This document shows positions 47,725-56,897 of a stretch of 64,000 bases of DNA, in pieces. Below the pieces are notes generated by a model, which worked only from the letters and a program-made list of their open reading frames with translations, was not told the DNA's origin and ran no database searches. Made by a program: the position numbers and the translations under genes. Origin of the DNA: Planctomyces sp. SH-PL62 (lineage in GTDB: Bacteria > Planctomycetota > Planctomycetia > Isosphaerales > Isosphaeraceae); the NCBI RefSeq assembly GCF_001610895.1, contig NZ_CP011273.1:5270001-5334000 (forward strand), in the 5' to 3' direction. Position 1 is the stretch's first letter; each line of letters starts with the position of its first letter.

Positions 47725-49032
47725 ATGCCCGACTATCCCGCCGAACTGACGATCGATCCCTGGAACGGCCCCGCGCCGACCGCGACCGTGCGCGTCCCCG
47801 GGTCCAAGAGCCTCACCAACCGAGCCCTGATCGTCGCCGCCCTGGCGCGAGGGCCGAGCGTCCTCACCGGCGCGCTCGACAGCGAAGACACCCGCGTCAT
47901 GATCGACGCCCTCAAGGCGCTGGGGATCGCCGTCGAGCATGACGCGGCGACGGCGACGATCCGCATCACGGGCTGCAGCGGCCGATTCCCCGCCCCCGAG
48001 GCCGACCTCCACGTCGCCAACTCCGGGACGACCCTCCGGTTCCTGACGGCCGCCCTGGCGGCCGGCAAGGGGAAGTACCGGATCGACGGCACCCCCCGGA
48101 TGCGCCAGCGACCCGTCGCCGACCTCCTCCAGGCGCTCAACGGCCTGGGGGCGTTCACCAGGAGCGAACTGGGGACGGGCTGCCCGCCGGTCCAGATCGA
48201 CGCCGACGGGCTCGACGGCGGCTTCGCGTTCGTCCGGGGCGACGTCTCCAGCCAGTTCCTCAGCGGCCTCCTCATGGCCCTCCCCTACTCCCGAGGCGAG
48301 ACGGTCGTCGACGTCGAGGGGACGCTGGTCTCGCAGCCCTACATCGCGATGACGCTCGACGTGATGCGCGAGTTCGGCGTCGAGCCCAGCAACCGCAAGA
48401 ACAAGCGGTTCGTGGTCCACCCCAGCCGGTATAACGGTCGCGACTACTCGATCGAGCCCGACGCCTCGGCCGCCAGCTACTTCTTCGCCCTCGCCGCGAT
48501 CACCGGCGGCTCGATCACCGTCGAGGGCCTCGGCTCGTCGAGCATCCAGGGGGACGTGCAGTTCGTCGACGTCCTGGAGCACATGGGCTGCACCGTCGTC
48601 CGCGAGCGCGACCGGACGACCGTGACCGGCGGGCCGCTGCGGGCGGTCGACGTTGACATGAACGCGATCAGCGACACCGTGATGACCCTCGGCGTCGTCG
48701 CCCTGTTCGCCGACGGCGTCACCCGGATCCGCAACGTCGGCCACATCCGCCACAAGGAGACCGACCGCATCGCCGCCCTCGCCGCCGAACTTCGCAAGCT
48801 GGGCGCGGACGTCTCCGAGCAGCACGACGGCCTGCTCATCATCCCCCCCGAGCCCTCCGCCCTCAGGCCGGCCGCGATCGCCACCTACGACGATCATCGG
48901 ATGGCGATGTCCTTCGCCCTGGCCGGCCTGAAGATCCCCGGCGTCACGATCCTCGACCCCGGCTGCGTCGCCAAGACCTACCCGGGCTTCTGGGACGACC
49001 TGGCCGCGGTCCGAACCAGCCCGACCGCTTGA
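47725..49032 (+). CDS. aroA: 3-phosphoshikimate 1-carboxyvinyltransferase (EPSP synthase)
   Basis: A 435-residue enzyme of the shikimate pathway joining PEP and shikimate-3-phosphate. Family motifs in order: VPGSKSLTNRALIVAALA, the active-site NSGTTLRFLTAALA, GTPRMRQRPVADLLQALNGLG, DVSSQFLSGLLMALP, EPDASAASYFFALAAITGG, and GHIRHKETDRIAALAAEL with the catalytic Arg/Lys. Length is normal. It is the third gene of the yggS-DUF167-aroA run; aspS follows 123 bp later. Confidence 0.97.
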   Translation: MPDYPAELTIDPWNGPAPTATVRVPGSKSLTNRALIVAALARGPSVLTGALDSEDTRVMIDALKALGIAVEHDAATATIRITGCSGRFPAPEADLHVANSGTTLRFLTAALAAGKGKYRIDGTPRMRQRPVADLLQALNGLGAFTRSELGTGCPPVQIDADGLDGGFAFVRGDVSSQFLSGLLMALPYSRGETVVDVEGTLVSQPYIAMTLDVMREFGVEPSNRKNKRFVVHPSRYNGRDYSIEPDASAASYFFALAAITGGSITVEGLGSSSIQGDVQFVDVLEHMGCTVVRERDRTTVTGGPLRAVDVDMNAISDTVMTLGVVALFADGVTRIRNVGHIRHKETDRIAALAAELRKLGADVSEQHDGLLIIPPEPSALRPAAIATYDDHRMAMSFALAGLKIPGVTILDPGCVAKTYPGFWDDLAAVRTSPTA

Positions 49033-49123
49033 CGCTCCGAAACGGGGCGGGGTATCGTGAACGACCTCGCGACGTCTCGTCCGGGCTCCGCGCGGGGCGA
49101 CCCAAACCCGAACGACGTCGGAA

Positions 49124-49137
49124 TTTACGACAATCGA
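49124..49137 (+). promoter_or_regulatory. Conserved AT-rich 14-mer upstream of aspS
   Basis: TTTACGACAATCGA stands 18 nt before the aspS ATG and occurs identically at 44866-44879 upstream of the 45061 gene. In this GC-rich context a chance 14-mer identity is unlikely. It may include a -10-like GACAAT. Function is unknown. Confidence 0.35.
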
Positions 49138-49155
49138 CAGGCCGCCGAGCGAACC

Positions 49156-50916
49156 ATGCTGCTGAAACGGACGCATACCTGCGGGGAATTGACCAAGGAA
49201 CACGTCGGCCAGGCCGTCGCGCTCAACGGCTGGGTCGACGCCTGGCGCGACTTCGGGGGCCTGGTCTTCATCGACCTCCGCGACCGCTACGGCGTCACCC
49301 AGGTCGTCTTCGAGCCCGAGGCCGGGGCCGACCTCCAGGCCCAGGCCCGCGAGCTTCGCAACGAGTACGTCGTGGGGATCCGCGGCACGGTCGCCGGCCG
49401 GCTGGCCGGCAAGGAAAACCCCAAGCTCAAGACCGGCCAGGTCGAGGTCCGCGCGGTCGAGCTGGTCGTCTACAACGCCTCGCCCACGCCCCCGTTCGAG
49501 ATCAACGGCCCCGAGCCCAATGAGGAACTGCGGCTCAAGTACCGCTTCCTCGACCTCCGGCGTCCCGACCTCCAGCGCGTTTTCATCCTCCGCCATCAGG
49601 TCGGCCAGACGATGCGCCGGGTGCTCTCGGATCAGGGCTTCCTGGAAGTCGAGACCCCCATCCTGGGCCGGAGCACGCCGGAAGGCGCCCGCGACTTCCT
49701 GGTGCCCAGCCGGGTCCACGCGTCGCACTTCTACGCCCTGCCGCAGTCGCCGCAGCTTTACAAGCAGCTCCTGATGGTCTCGGGCTTCGACCGCTACTTC
49801 CAGATCGCCCGCTGCTTCCGGGACGAGGACCTCCGTGCCACGCGGCAGCCCGAGTTCACGCAGCTCGACATCGAGATGTCGTTCGTCGAGGACGAGGACG
49901 TGATGACCTCGATGGAGCCCCTGATCGCCGCGATGGCCCAGGAGTTCGCCGGCCAGGAGCTGAGCCTCCCGCTCCCCCGCGTCAACTACCACGACGCGAT
50001 GGAACGCTTCGGCAGCGACCGGCCCGACCTCCGCTACGACCTGGAGTTGAAGGACCTGGCCGACATCGCCGACCAGACCGAGTTCCGCGTCTTCCAGATG
50101 GCCAAGGAGGCGGGGAACCGCATCCGAGGCCTCTGCGCGCCTGGCGGCGGGGAGAAGTACAGCCGAAAGGACCTGGACGGCCTCACCGAGTTCGCCGGCA
50201 ACTTCGGCGCGAAGGGCCTGGTCTGGCTCAAGGTCGAGGCCGAGACCTTCGCCGGGCCGACCGCCAAGTTCTTCAAGCCCGAAGTCCAGGCCCAGCTCCG
50301 AGAGCGGTTCGACGCCAAAACCGGCGATCTGATCCTGATCGTCGCCGACACCCAGGCCGTCACCAGCCAGGCCCTCTCGAACCTCCGCGCCCGGCTCGCC
50401 GCCGAGCTGAAGCTGTACGACCCCAAGGCGTTCCACTACTCCTGGGTCGTCCGCTTCCCGCTCCTGGCGTGGGACGCCGACGAGAATCGGTACGTCGCCG
50501 AGCACCACCCGTTCACCATGCCGCTCGCCGAGGATCTCCACCTCCTCGACACCGAACCGCTGAAGGTCCGGGCCCAGGCCTACGACCTCGTCATCAACGG
50601 CGAGGAAGGGGCGGGGGGGACGATCCGCTGCCACGACCCGGTCGTCCAGTCCAAGATCTTCGGCCTGCTGGGCCTCTCCCCCGAACAGGCCGAGGAGAAG
50701 TTCGGCTTCCTCCTGAGCGCCCTGCGCAACGGCGCCCCGCCGCACGGCGGCATCGCCTTCGGGTACGACCGGATGGTCATGCTGTTCGCCGGGCTCACCA
50801 ACATCCGCGACTGCATCGCCTTCCCCAAGACCGCCAAGGGGACCGACCTCATGACCGGCGCGCCGGGCCTCGTCGAGCCCCGACAACTCAAGGAACTCAA
50901 CATCCGTTCGACGTGA
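49156..50916 (+). CDS. aspS: Aspartyl-tRNA synthetase
   Basis: A 586-residue class IIb synthetase. The N-terminal OB fold (HVGQAVALNGWVDAWRDFGGLVFIDLRDRYG) binds the anticodon. Class II motifs follow: motif 1 VGQTMRRVLSDQGFLEVETP, motif 2 RYFQIARCFRDEDLRATRQPEFTQLDIEMSF, and motif 3 GGIAFGYDRMVMLFAG. The bacterial GAD insert lies between (about 290-420). I chose ATG 49156 because the protein begins there with MLLKRTHTCGELT; a GTG frame further upstream adds unsupported residues. A strong hairpin ends the unit at 50950. Confidence 0.97.
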   Translation: MLLKRTHTCGELTKEHVGQAVALNGWVDAWRDFGGLVFIDLRDRYGVTQVVFEPEAGADLQAQARELRNEYVVGIRGTVAGRLAGKENPKLKTGQVEVRAVELVVYNASPTPPFEINGPEPNEELRLKYRFLDLRRPDLQRVFILRHQVGQTMRRVLSDQGFLEVETPILGRSTPEGARDFLVPSRVHASHFYALPQSPQLYKQLLMVSGFDRYFQIARCFRDEDLRATRQPEFTQLDIEMSFVEDEDVMTSMEPLIAAMAQEFAGQELSLPLPRVNYHDAMERFGSDRPDLRYDLELKDLADIADQTEFRVFQMAKEAGNRIRGLCAPGGGEKYSRKDLDGLTEFAGNFGAKGLVWLKVEAETFAGPTAKFFKPEVQAQLRERFDAKTGDLILIVADTQAVTSQALSNLRARLAAELKLYDPKAFHYSWVVRFPLLAWDADENRYVAEHHPFTMPLAEDLHLLDTEPLKVRAQAYDLVINGEEGAGGTIRCHDPVVQSKIFGLLGLSPEQAEEKFGFLLSALRNGAPPHGGIAFGYDRMVMLFAGLTNIRDCIAFPKTAKGTDLMTGAPGLVEPRQLKELNIRST

Positions 50917-50949
50917 CGACCCGTCGTTCCGATCCGGACTGAAACCCTC

Positions 50950-50982
50950 GAACGCCGCGCGGAGCTCGTCCTCGCGGCGTTC
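50950..50982 (+). terminator. Terminator hairpin after aspS
   Basis: GAACGCCGCG (50950-50959) pairs perfectly with CGCGGCGTTC (50973-50982), a 10-bp stem with a 13-nt loop, followed by GTCGTTTC. It lies 34 bp after the aspS stop. Confidence 0.6.
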
Positions 50983-51014
50983 GTCGTTTCTCGACATCGT
51001 CGGGCGGAAAATGA

Positions 51015-51055
51015 TTGACAGGAGGCCCACCTGATATAGATTGATTCTCATCCAA
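51015..51055 (+). promoter_or_regulatory. Candidate promoter of the 51103 gene with Fur-like half-site
   Basis: TTGACA (51015-51020) is a perfect -35. TAGATT (51037-51042), 16 bp later, or TATAGA (51035-51040) could be the -10. TTGATTCTCATC just downstream resembles a Fur-box half. This is the best sigma70-like -35 seen in the window; the Fur suggestion is weak. Confidence 0.4.
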
Positions 51056-51102
51056 CTCATGCTTCCGTCCCGGCCTTCGGGCCTTGAGCGAACCCGAACC
51101 GC

Positions 51103-51516
51103 ATGACGACGCCGCGATCGTCACTCTCGGCCTTCCGGCTCGCGCCTTTGCTGGCGTCGCTGATCGTCTGCGCGGCTTTTTCACCCCGATCGTCCGCCGA
51201 CTGCGCCCATCGGGCGGGGGCGACCGTCCCGCATCGAGCATCGGCCGCGCTCCAGCTCCTCGAACTCGGCGCGTCGCCCCACGCGACGACCTGGACCGTC
51301 CCCGGCCTCCCCTGCCACGGGCCTCGATGCAAGTCGAAGGCGCCCTCGGCCGAGACCCCCTCCCCGACGGCCCTGCCCGATCGCGACGACGGCTGCCTCG
51401 CCCTCTTCAAGGCCCCTCCCCCCGCGCCCGCGGCCACGACCGCCGCCTGGGCCGAGCCCCTCCTCTCGCCCATCCTCGCGGCCCTCGCGCTCGAACGCCC
51501 TCCGCGCGGCGCCTGA
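51103..51516 (+). CDS. Small uncharacterised secreted protein
   Basis: A 137-residue candidate with a signal-peptide-like N-terminus ([22 protein letters not shown]). The mature part is Pro/Ala-rich with five cysteines ([30 protein letters not shown]). Third codon positions are strongly G/C, like its neighbours, and a good -35 lies upstream, both supporting a real gene. I recognise no family. A longer antisense open frame covers it but lacks a plausible protein character. Confidence 0.55.
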   Translation: MTTPRSSLSAFRLAPLLASLIVCAAFSPRSSADCAHRAGATVPHRASAALQLLELGASPHATTWTVPGLPCHGPRCKSKAPSAETPSPTALPDRDDGCLALFKAPPPAPAATTAAWAEPLLSPILAALALERPPRGA

Positions 51517-51568
51517 CGAAGCAGCCCTCCAGCCTTCGAATCCGACCCGGCGGCGTTGCGCGATCTTT

Positions 51569-51720
51569 CTTCTCCCCTCGAGGGAGATGGGAGCCGCGCA
51601 GCGGCGGATCTGGGGGCGACGAGCGCAGCGGCCGTCGGCTGTTCGACTCGTCCGCCTTGATGGCCCCCCTCATCCGGCCCTCCGGGCCACCTTCCCCCAC
51701 GAGGGGGGAAGGAAGGGGCC
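51569..51720. repeat. Mosaic palindromic intergenic repeat (RIME-like)
   Basis: A string of short palindromes: TCTCCC/GGGAGA (51571-51587), GCCGC/GCGGC (51593-51605), GGCCC/GGGCC (51676-51688) and CCTTCCCCC/GGGGGGAAGG (51690-51712). The phrase CCCCTCATCCGGCCCTCCGG followed by CACCTTCCCCC and its inverse closely resembles the mosaic intergenic elements (RIME) described in Rhizobiales. It occupies the gap between the small secreted protein and DUF1559. It is probably a multicopy element in this genome. Confidence 0.5.
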
Positions 51721-51805
51721 GGCGACGGCATCGTCACAATGCATGCTTATTCGTTATTATTCGCCCAAGTCTCCACGCCCATTCATTTCCACGGACTCGC
51801 ACATC

Positions 51806-52768
51806 ATGAATTCTCCAATACAAGACCGACGTTCGGCCTTCACGCTGATCGAGCTGCTGGTGGTGATCGCGATCATCGCCGTCCTGATCGCGCTGCTGCT
51901 GCCGGCCGTGCAGGCGGCCCGCGAGGCCGCCCGGCGGATCCAGTGCACGAACAACCTGAAGCAGATCGGGCTGGCCTGTCACAACTACCACGAATCGCGC
52001 GGGGCGCTCCCGGGCGCGAACATGGTCTTCGGGACCACCGGGCTGTCGGCGCTCAGCATGCTCCTGCCGCAGATGGAGCAGTCGGCCGTTTACAACGCGA
52101 TCAACTTCACGGCGAAGTACGACGACCCGATCAACTCGACGTCCCGCTTCACCGTCGTCTCGGGCTTCGTCTGCCCCTCGGACCAGAGCAATCCGCTGCC
52201 GGCCCTGGGGGGCGGGACCAATTACATGGCCGACATGGGGAGCGGCATCGTCTGGCAGGAGGCCGTCGGCGGCAACGCGGGCCTGCCCCGGCCCAACGGC
52301 CTGTTCCACGGCAACAGCTCCAAGCGGTTCGCCGAGGTGACGGACGGCCTGTCGAACACCGGCATGTTCTCGGAGCGCGTCCTGGCCGACGGCAACAACG
52401 CCGTCGTCAGCAAGGTCGCCGACGTCTTCTTCTCGCCGCTCTCGCCGACGACCGTCGACGAGGCCTACAACATGTGCCGGGCGGTCGACGTCTCCAACCT
52501 GTCGAACCAGTTCCCGCTCTTCATGGGCGCCCCCTGGCTGACGGGCCAGCACATCTTCCAGCACATCAACCCGCCCAACGGCCGCTCCTGCGGCTTCTTC
52601 GTCACCAACCGGGCGGTGATGCCGCCGAGCAGCTTCCACCCCGGCGGCGTCAACCTGCTGCTCGCCGACGGCTCGGTCCGGTTCATCAAGGACTCGATCA
52701 GCCTGGCCACCTGGAGCGCCCTCGGCACGATCTCCGGCGGCGAGGTGATCAGCAGCGACGCCTACTGA
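51806..52768 (+). CDS. DUF1559 protein with prepilin-type N-terminus
   Basis: A 320-residue planctomycete-specific protein. The N-terminus [37 protein letters not shown] is a type IV/type II pseudopilin signal (cleavage before FTLIE), followed by [23 protein letters not shown], the standard DUF1559 block. The C-terminus has the H-x9-DG motif in [22 protein letters not shown] and ends [10 protein letters not shown]. These proteins exist in tens to hundreds of copies per planctomycete genome; function is unknown. It heads a likely unit with the lipoprotein and the EF-hand protein. Confidence 0.92.
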   Translation: MNSPIQDRRSAFTLIELLVVIAIIAVLIALLLPAVQAAREAARRIQCTNNLKQIGLACHNYHESRGALPGANMVFGTTGLSALSMLLPQMEQSAVYNAINFTAKYDDPINSTSRFTVVSGFVCPSDQSNPLPALGGGTNYMADMGSGIVWQEAVGGNAGLPRPNGLFHGNSSKRFAEVTDGLSNTGMFSERVLADGNNAVVSKVADVFFSPLSPTTVDEAYNMCRAVDVSNLSNQFPLFMGAPWLTGQHIFQHINPPNGRSCGFFVTNRAVMPPSSFHPGGVNLLLADGSVRFIKDSISLATWSALGTISGGEVISSDAY

Positions 52769-52800
52769 GCCGAACGGCGCTCGCATCGGGAGGACATCGC

Positions 52801-53202
52801 ATGTCGATCCGCAACAAGATCCTCGCGCGGCGGACCGTCGCCGCCCTGGTCGTCGCCCTGGCCGCGATCGCGTCGGGCTGCTCGTCGGGCGTCGCGCATC
52901 CGGTCGATCCCGGCCCCGCGATGGACGCCCTGAAGACCGTCCTGGACGCCTGGAAGGAGGGGAAGACCCCCGACTTCCTCAAGGACGCGGCCCCGGCCAT
53001 CGTCGTCCAGGACCTGGAATGGCTGTCGGGGGCCAAGCTCGAGAGCTATCAGGTGGAAGGCGACGGCGTCCCTGCCGACGCGAACCTGGAAGTCCGCGTC
53101 AAGCTGAACCTCGCGGCCAAGGGCAAGAAGCTCCAGCGGGACGCCCACTACCTCGTCACGACGAGCCCCGCCCTCACCGTCTTCCGAGACATGATGCGAT
53201 GA
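52801..53202 (+). CDS. Uncharacterised small lipoprotein
   Basis: A 133-residue protein with signal peptide and lipobox IASGC (C27). The mature part starts SSGVAHPVDPGPAMDALKTVLDAWKEGKTPDFLKDAAPAIVVQDLEWLSGAKLESYQVEGDG, a layout seen in small planctomycete lipoproteins found next to DUF1559 genes. No catalytic motif is visible. It begins 32 bp after the DUF1559 stop, and its stop overlaps the next gene's ATG (ATGA). Confidence 0.8.
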   Translation: MSIRNKILARRTVAALVVALAAIASGCSSGVAHPVDPGPAMDALKTVLDAWKEGKTPDFLKDAAPAIVVQDLEWLSGAKLESYQVEGDGVPADANLEVRVKLNLAAKGKKLQRDAHYLVTTSPALTVFRDMMR

Positions 53203-54461
53203 TCAGGAAATCCGATCTCACGACCCCCGACCATCCTCCGAGGATCTGGAATATGCTCGTCAGAACATCCCTTCACGCCGCGATTCTCACGGCCGGCCTG
53301 GGCCTCAGCGTCTCGGCGATCGCCGAGGAGCCCTCGAAGCCCCAGGCCGCCGCGCCGGCGACGGCCGCCGACGAATCGAGCCGGGCGCTCCGCGAAGCCT
53401 GGCCGGACCGGCCCGAGTGGCTCGACATGTACACCGCCATCCTCAGCGACGAGCCGATGGGGCCGACGAACGGCTGGTTCCGAACGTCCGTCACCCAGAC
53501 CCGCTACGGTTGGGACGCCGTCCGCGCCCGATTCGACCGCGACGGCGACGGCAAGGTCGCCCGCGCGGAGTATCCCGGCGACGACGAATCCTTCGCCCGT
53601 CTCGACCGCGACCGCGACGCCGGGCTGACCCAGGCCGACTTCGACTTCTCCCGCGCCTACATGCCCTCCCCCGGCTCCATGCTCTTCTCCCGCCTCGACC
53701 GCGACGGCGACGGCAAGGTCGTGAGGGAGGAGATCGAGCGATTCTTCAAGGCCGCCGACGCCGACGACGCGGGCTTCCTCTCACGAATGGACCTGGAACG
53801 GGCGCTCCCCGCCCCCTCGGGCTCGATGGGCCCCGGCGACCGGCCGACCAAGGAGCAGCTCATCAAGGGCCTCTTCCGCCAGGAGATCGGCTCGCTCCAG
53901 AGCGGCCCGAACCTTGACGAGACGGCCCCCGACTTCAGCCTGAAGACAGCCGACGGCCAGGGCGAGCTGACGCTGTCGAAGCTCGTCGGTCCCAAACCGG
54001 TCGTCCTAATCTTCGGCAATTTCACCTGCGGCCCGTTCCGCAGCATGGCCGGCAACTTCGAGAAGCTCCACCGCCGCTACGGCGACCGCGCCACCTTCGT
54101 CATGGTCTACGTCCGCGAGGCCCATCCCAGCGACGGCTGGCGGATGCAGTCCAACGAATCCGTAGGGGTCTCGACCGCCCAGCCCCGCACTTACGAGGAG
54201 CGGGCCGAGGTCGCCCAGCGCTGCGGGAAGCTCCTCAGCCTGGGCTTCCCGATGCTCGTCGACACCATCGACGACGCCGTCGGCGCCCGCTACAGCGGGA
54301 TGCCGGGCCGCTTCTATCTGATCGACACGGCGGGCAAGATCGCCTTCAAGAACGCCCGCGGCCCCTTCGGCTTCAAGCCCGCCGAACTCGAACAGTCGCT
54401 CATCCTGCTCCTCCAGGATGAAGGATCGACCGGCGATCAGGCCCGCTCCGAGGTCCGCTGA
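53199..54461 (+). CDS. Secreted EF-hand protein fused to an iodothyronine-deiodinase-like (thioredoxin-fold) domain
   Basis: A 420-residue protein. ATG 53199 overlaps the previous stop. A start at 53253 would put the signal peptide (LHAAILTAGLGLSVSAIA) at the very N-terminus and is quite possible. Calcium-binding loops include DRDGDGKVARAEY and DRDGDGKVVREEI, with two degenerate ones (DRDRDAGLTQADF; DADDAGFLSRMDL). The C-terminal domain has FGNFTCGPFRSMAGNFEKL and VYVREAHPSDGW, the hallmarks of T4_deiodinase proteins. The active residue is cysteine (TGC), not selenocysteine. A redox role is likely; iodothyronine as substrate is not implied. Confidence 0.85.
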   Translation: MIRKSDLTTPDHPPRIWNMLVRTSLHAAILTAGLGLSVSAIAEEPSKPQAAAPATAADESSRALREAWPDRPEWLDMYTAILSDEPMGPTNGWFRTSVTQTRYGWDAVRARFDRDGDGKVARAEYPGDDESFARLDRDRDAGLTQADFDFSRAYMPSPGSMLFSRLDRDGDGKVVREEIERFFKAADADDAGFLSRMDLERALPAPSGSMGPGDRPTKEQLIKGLFRQEIGSLQSGPNLDETAPDFSLKTADGQGELTLSKLVGPKPVVLIFGNFTCGPFRSMAGNFEKLHRRYGDRATFVMVYVREAHPSDGWRMQSNESVGVSTAQPRTYEERAEVAQRCGKLLSLGFPMLVDTIDDAVGARYSGMPGRFYLIDTAGKIAFKNARGPFGFKPAELEQSLILLLQDEGSTGDQARSEVR

Positions 54462-54957
54462 GCCCTTCCACGTCATCCCGTCGCCCCGACGGCCCCGCCC
54501 ACCAGCGGGGCCGTCGGCGTTGCCCCCTCCCCCTTCGCCAAATCCGGGTAGTCCGGAAACCCCTCCGCCCTCTACAATCGTCAACGCCCGTCGACCTGGA
54601 CCGCCCCGCTCCTCCTCGCGCCGACCTGGCACGCTCCGGGGAACGGGGTTTGCGGAACGCTTGGTGTCTACCCGTCACCTCGCCGATCCTCGACTCCGGA
54701 GAGTCCAGCCTCCATATTCCTATGGCCGATCGTGGCGAAATCGCGACAGATGCGAGGATGCTCCTCGATCAATCACGTCTCGACGTGCTAAAATGGAGAA
54801 ACTAGAGAGTCTGTATGCTGCAAATCGCCACACATCCGCCTTCTGACCCTTCCGTGGTCTCGCCCGCTCGGATCGGGCCTCGCGAGATCGTCGTTCGGCC
54901 GAAGATCTCGGTCGGGCGAGGGCGTGAATCCGCGTCGGGGTCCCTGGGAGCGAGAAC
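54462..54957. other. 496-bp intergenic region with terminator and candidate promoter
   Basis: It begins with the terminator hairpin at 54486-54517. Further down, TACAAT (54573-54578) and TAAAAT (54789-54794) are possible -10 hexamers for the 54958 gene, neither with a convincing -35. No gene or RNA is supported in the rest. Confidence 0.4.
54486..54517 (+). terminator. Terminator hairpin after the EF-hand/deiodinase-like gene
   Basis: CCGACGGCCCCGC (54486-54498) pairs perfectly with GCGGGGCCGTCGG (54505-54517): a 13-bp stem with a CCACCA loop, 24 bp after the stop codon. No long U-tract follows, as is usual in this genome. Confidence 0.65.
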
Positions 54958-55938
54958 GTGAGAATTCCCGGTAACCTTTCGCCCCGACACTGGTTGCGTG
55001 TGGCGGTGGCCATGCTGGTCATCATCCCCTTGCTGGCGGGGGGCTTCGATCCCTCGCCGGAACCGGAAGCCGTTGGCGTTGCGGCCAAGGGCGAGGCGGT
55101 CGACGTTTCGGCCGTCGCAAGTCGCCCCCGCCTGGAGCGCCTGTCGCCGGGGACGCGATTCACCGACCGGCAGCCGCCGTCGGGATGGAGCCGCGTGGTC
55201 CTGAAGTCGACGCCGATGCTGGCCTCGGGCGCGCTCGACACGCTCTCGAAAGAGGCGTTCGAGACGGCCCGCCGCATCCGGTTGGTGATCCTGGCGGACG
55301 TGGCCCAGACCTCGGCCGAAGGGCCGTACGTCCTGACTCGCCTCGGCGTCGGACTGGCCGCGCCGGTCGTCGGCGAGGCTGACGGGGGCGACGTGGTGGT
55401 GACCGCCACGAACGTGGGTGACGCCTCGGGCGAATGGTCGACCAAGGACCGGATCATCCTCGCCGCCGGCTCGCGCGAGCTGGACCAGGCGACGCTTACG
55501 GCGACGACCCCGACCTTCGCCATCCTCCGCACGCCGACCACCAGTCTGACGGGGACGGAACACGTGACGCTCGACGTGCTGTACGCGGTGCTCGTCGATC
55601 CCGCGTCCGGAGGGCTGCGTCTCTTCGCGTGCCGGCCTTCTCCCTCGGGGTCGGCCCCGGTGATCCGCGAACTGGCCTCCCCCGCGATCGTGGACGGCCC
55701 GCTTCACGTCAAGGCGAGGACGTTCGCCGGCATCCCCGTCTCGTGGTCGTTCGCGATGATCGACGTCCCCGAGGGGGACGAGCGGACCGTGCCGGCCGAC
55801 CTGGCCCGCCTCATCGCCCCCGACAGCCTGGAGACGGCCGAAGCCCGGGCCGTCGAGGGGGCCTTCCGTGCGTTCGCCGAGCGGCCGGCGATCGCGCCGA
55901 CCGCCCGGGCCGTCGCCCCGGAAGCTCAGCGCGACTGA
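54958..55938 (+). CDS. Uncharacterised secreted protein
   Basis: A 326-residue protein starting at GTG after GGGAG. The signal or anchor segment is [19 protein letters not shown]. The mature part looks beta-rich, without cysteines until late ([90 protein letters not shown]). I do not recognise a family. Its 3' end overlaps the convergent esterase gene by 13 bp. Confidence 0.7.
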   Translation: MRIPGNLSPRHWLRVAVAMLVIIPLLAGGFDPSPEPEAVGVAAKGEAVDVSAVASRPRLERLSPGTRFTDRQPPSGWSRVVLKSTPMLASGALDTLSKEAFETARRIRLVILADVAQTSAEGPYVLTRLGVGLAAPVVGEADGGDVVVTATNVGDASGEWSTKDRIILAAGSRELDQATLTATTPTFAILRTPTTSLTGTEHVTLDVLYAVLVDPASGGLRLFACRPSPSGSAPVIRELASPAIVDGPLHVKARTFAGIPVSWSFAMIDVPEGDERTVPADLARLIAPDSLETAEARAVEGAFRAFAERPAIAPTARAVAPEAQRD

Positions 55939-56882
55939 TCGGGCTGCTTGTCGAGGAACCCCTGGCCCTTGAGCCAGGTCTCGCAGAGCCCGGGCCAGGC
56001 CTGGAACGCCGGATCGGGACCGATGTTGAACTGCTTGGCCCCCGCCCCCAGGCCCAGGCCGTGCTGGCCCTTCTCGAAGATGTGCAACTCCAGGGGGACT
56101 CCGGCCTTGCGCAGGGCCAGGGCGAACAGGAGGCTGTTCTCCGGCGGCACCGCCTTGTCCTCGTTGGTGTGGGCCAGGAACGTCGGCGGCGTCTGGGGCG
56201 TCACCTGCTGCTCGTTGGAGTAGAACTTCAACAGCTCCGCCGAGGGGTTCTCACCCAGCAGGTTTCGGTTGGAGCCCTGATGGGTGTACGGGGTCGCCAT
56301 CGCGATCACCGGATAGACCAGGATCAAGCGGTCGGGCCGCGAGCTGACCCGCTCGATCGGGTCCTCGGCGTCGGCTTGGCCCGCGTCGAAATGGGTCCCC
56401 CCCGTCGAGGCCAGATGGCCCCCGGCCGAGAACCCCATCAGGCCGATCCGCCCCGGATCGACGCCCCACTTCGCGGCCCCCTGACGCACCACGCGGATCG
56501 CCCGATTGACGTCGTGAAGCATCGCCGGCTGGTGATACTCCGGGGCCAGCCGGTACTTGAGGACGAAGGCCGCGACGCCGACCGAGTTGAGCCATTCGGC
56601 GACCTGCCTCCCCTCGTGGTCGAGGGCCAGGCCGCCGTATCCGCCGCCGGGGCAGACCACGATCGCCGAGCCCGTGGCGACGCCCGGTTCGGGCAGGAAC
56701 ACCGAGAGCGTGGGCACGTCCTTGGCCAGGTCGTCCCCCCTGGCGCCGGGAGCCCCGCCGGGCCAGAGCTTGACGACCTCGGACGCCGCGTCGAGCGGTT
56801 CCGCGGCCGACGTCGGAACCATCCCCGCCGCCCCAAGGACGACCGCCGCCAGAAACCCACGCGAAAAGCCCAGGGAAACCAT
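55926..56882 (-). CDS. Secreted alpha/beta-hydrolase esterase (BD-FAE/acetylxylan-esterase-like)
   Basis: A 318-residue enzyme with a signal peptide ([18 protein letters not shown]). The oxyanion segment is [17 protein letters not shown], the nucleophile elbow GFSAGGH, and the late acid/histidine pair [11 protein letters not shown] and [10 protein letters not shown]. These match planctomycete acetyl-esterase or lipase proteins of the BD-FAE group acting on acylated sugars or polysaccharides. ATG 56882 has GGGGGGTGG upstream; ATG 56897 is the alternative. Substrate is unproven. Confidence 0.87.
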   Translation of the reverse strand: MVSLGFSRGFLAAVVLGAAGMVPTSAAEPLDAASEVVKLWPGGAPGARGDDLAKDVPTLSVFLPEPGVATGSAIVVCPGGGYGGLALDHEGRQVAEWLNSVGVAAFVLKYRLAPEYHQPAMLHDVNRAIRVVRQGAAKWGVDPGRIGLMGFSAGGHLASTGGTHFDAGQADAEDPIERVSSRPDRLILVYPVIAMATPYTHQGSNRNLLGENPSAELLKFYSNEQQVTPQTPPTFLAHTNEDKAVPPENSLLFALALRKAGVPLELHIFEKGQHGLGLGAGAKQFNIGPDPAFQAWPGLCETWLKGQGFLDKQPDQSR

Positions 56883-56897
56883 GTCGCCACCCCCCAT

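Noticed and set aside
47212-51060. Minus-strand open frame of about 1,280 codons opposite aroA and aspS
   Set aside because: It is a shadow of two certain genes on the plus strand; no motif, no ribosome site and no independent codon bias.
51530-51550. CTTCGAATCC resembling a tRNA T-loop
   Set aside because: No acceptor, D or anticodon stem can be formed around it; it is part of a palindromic repeat region.
53980-54040. Selenocysteine at the deiodinase-like active site
   Set aside because: The codon is TGC (cysteine), not TGA, so no recoding is needed.
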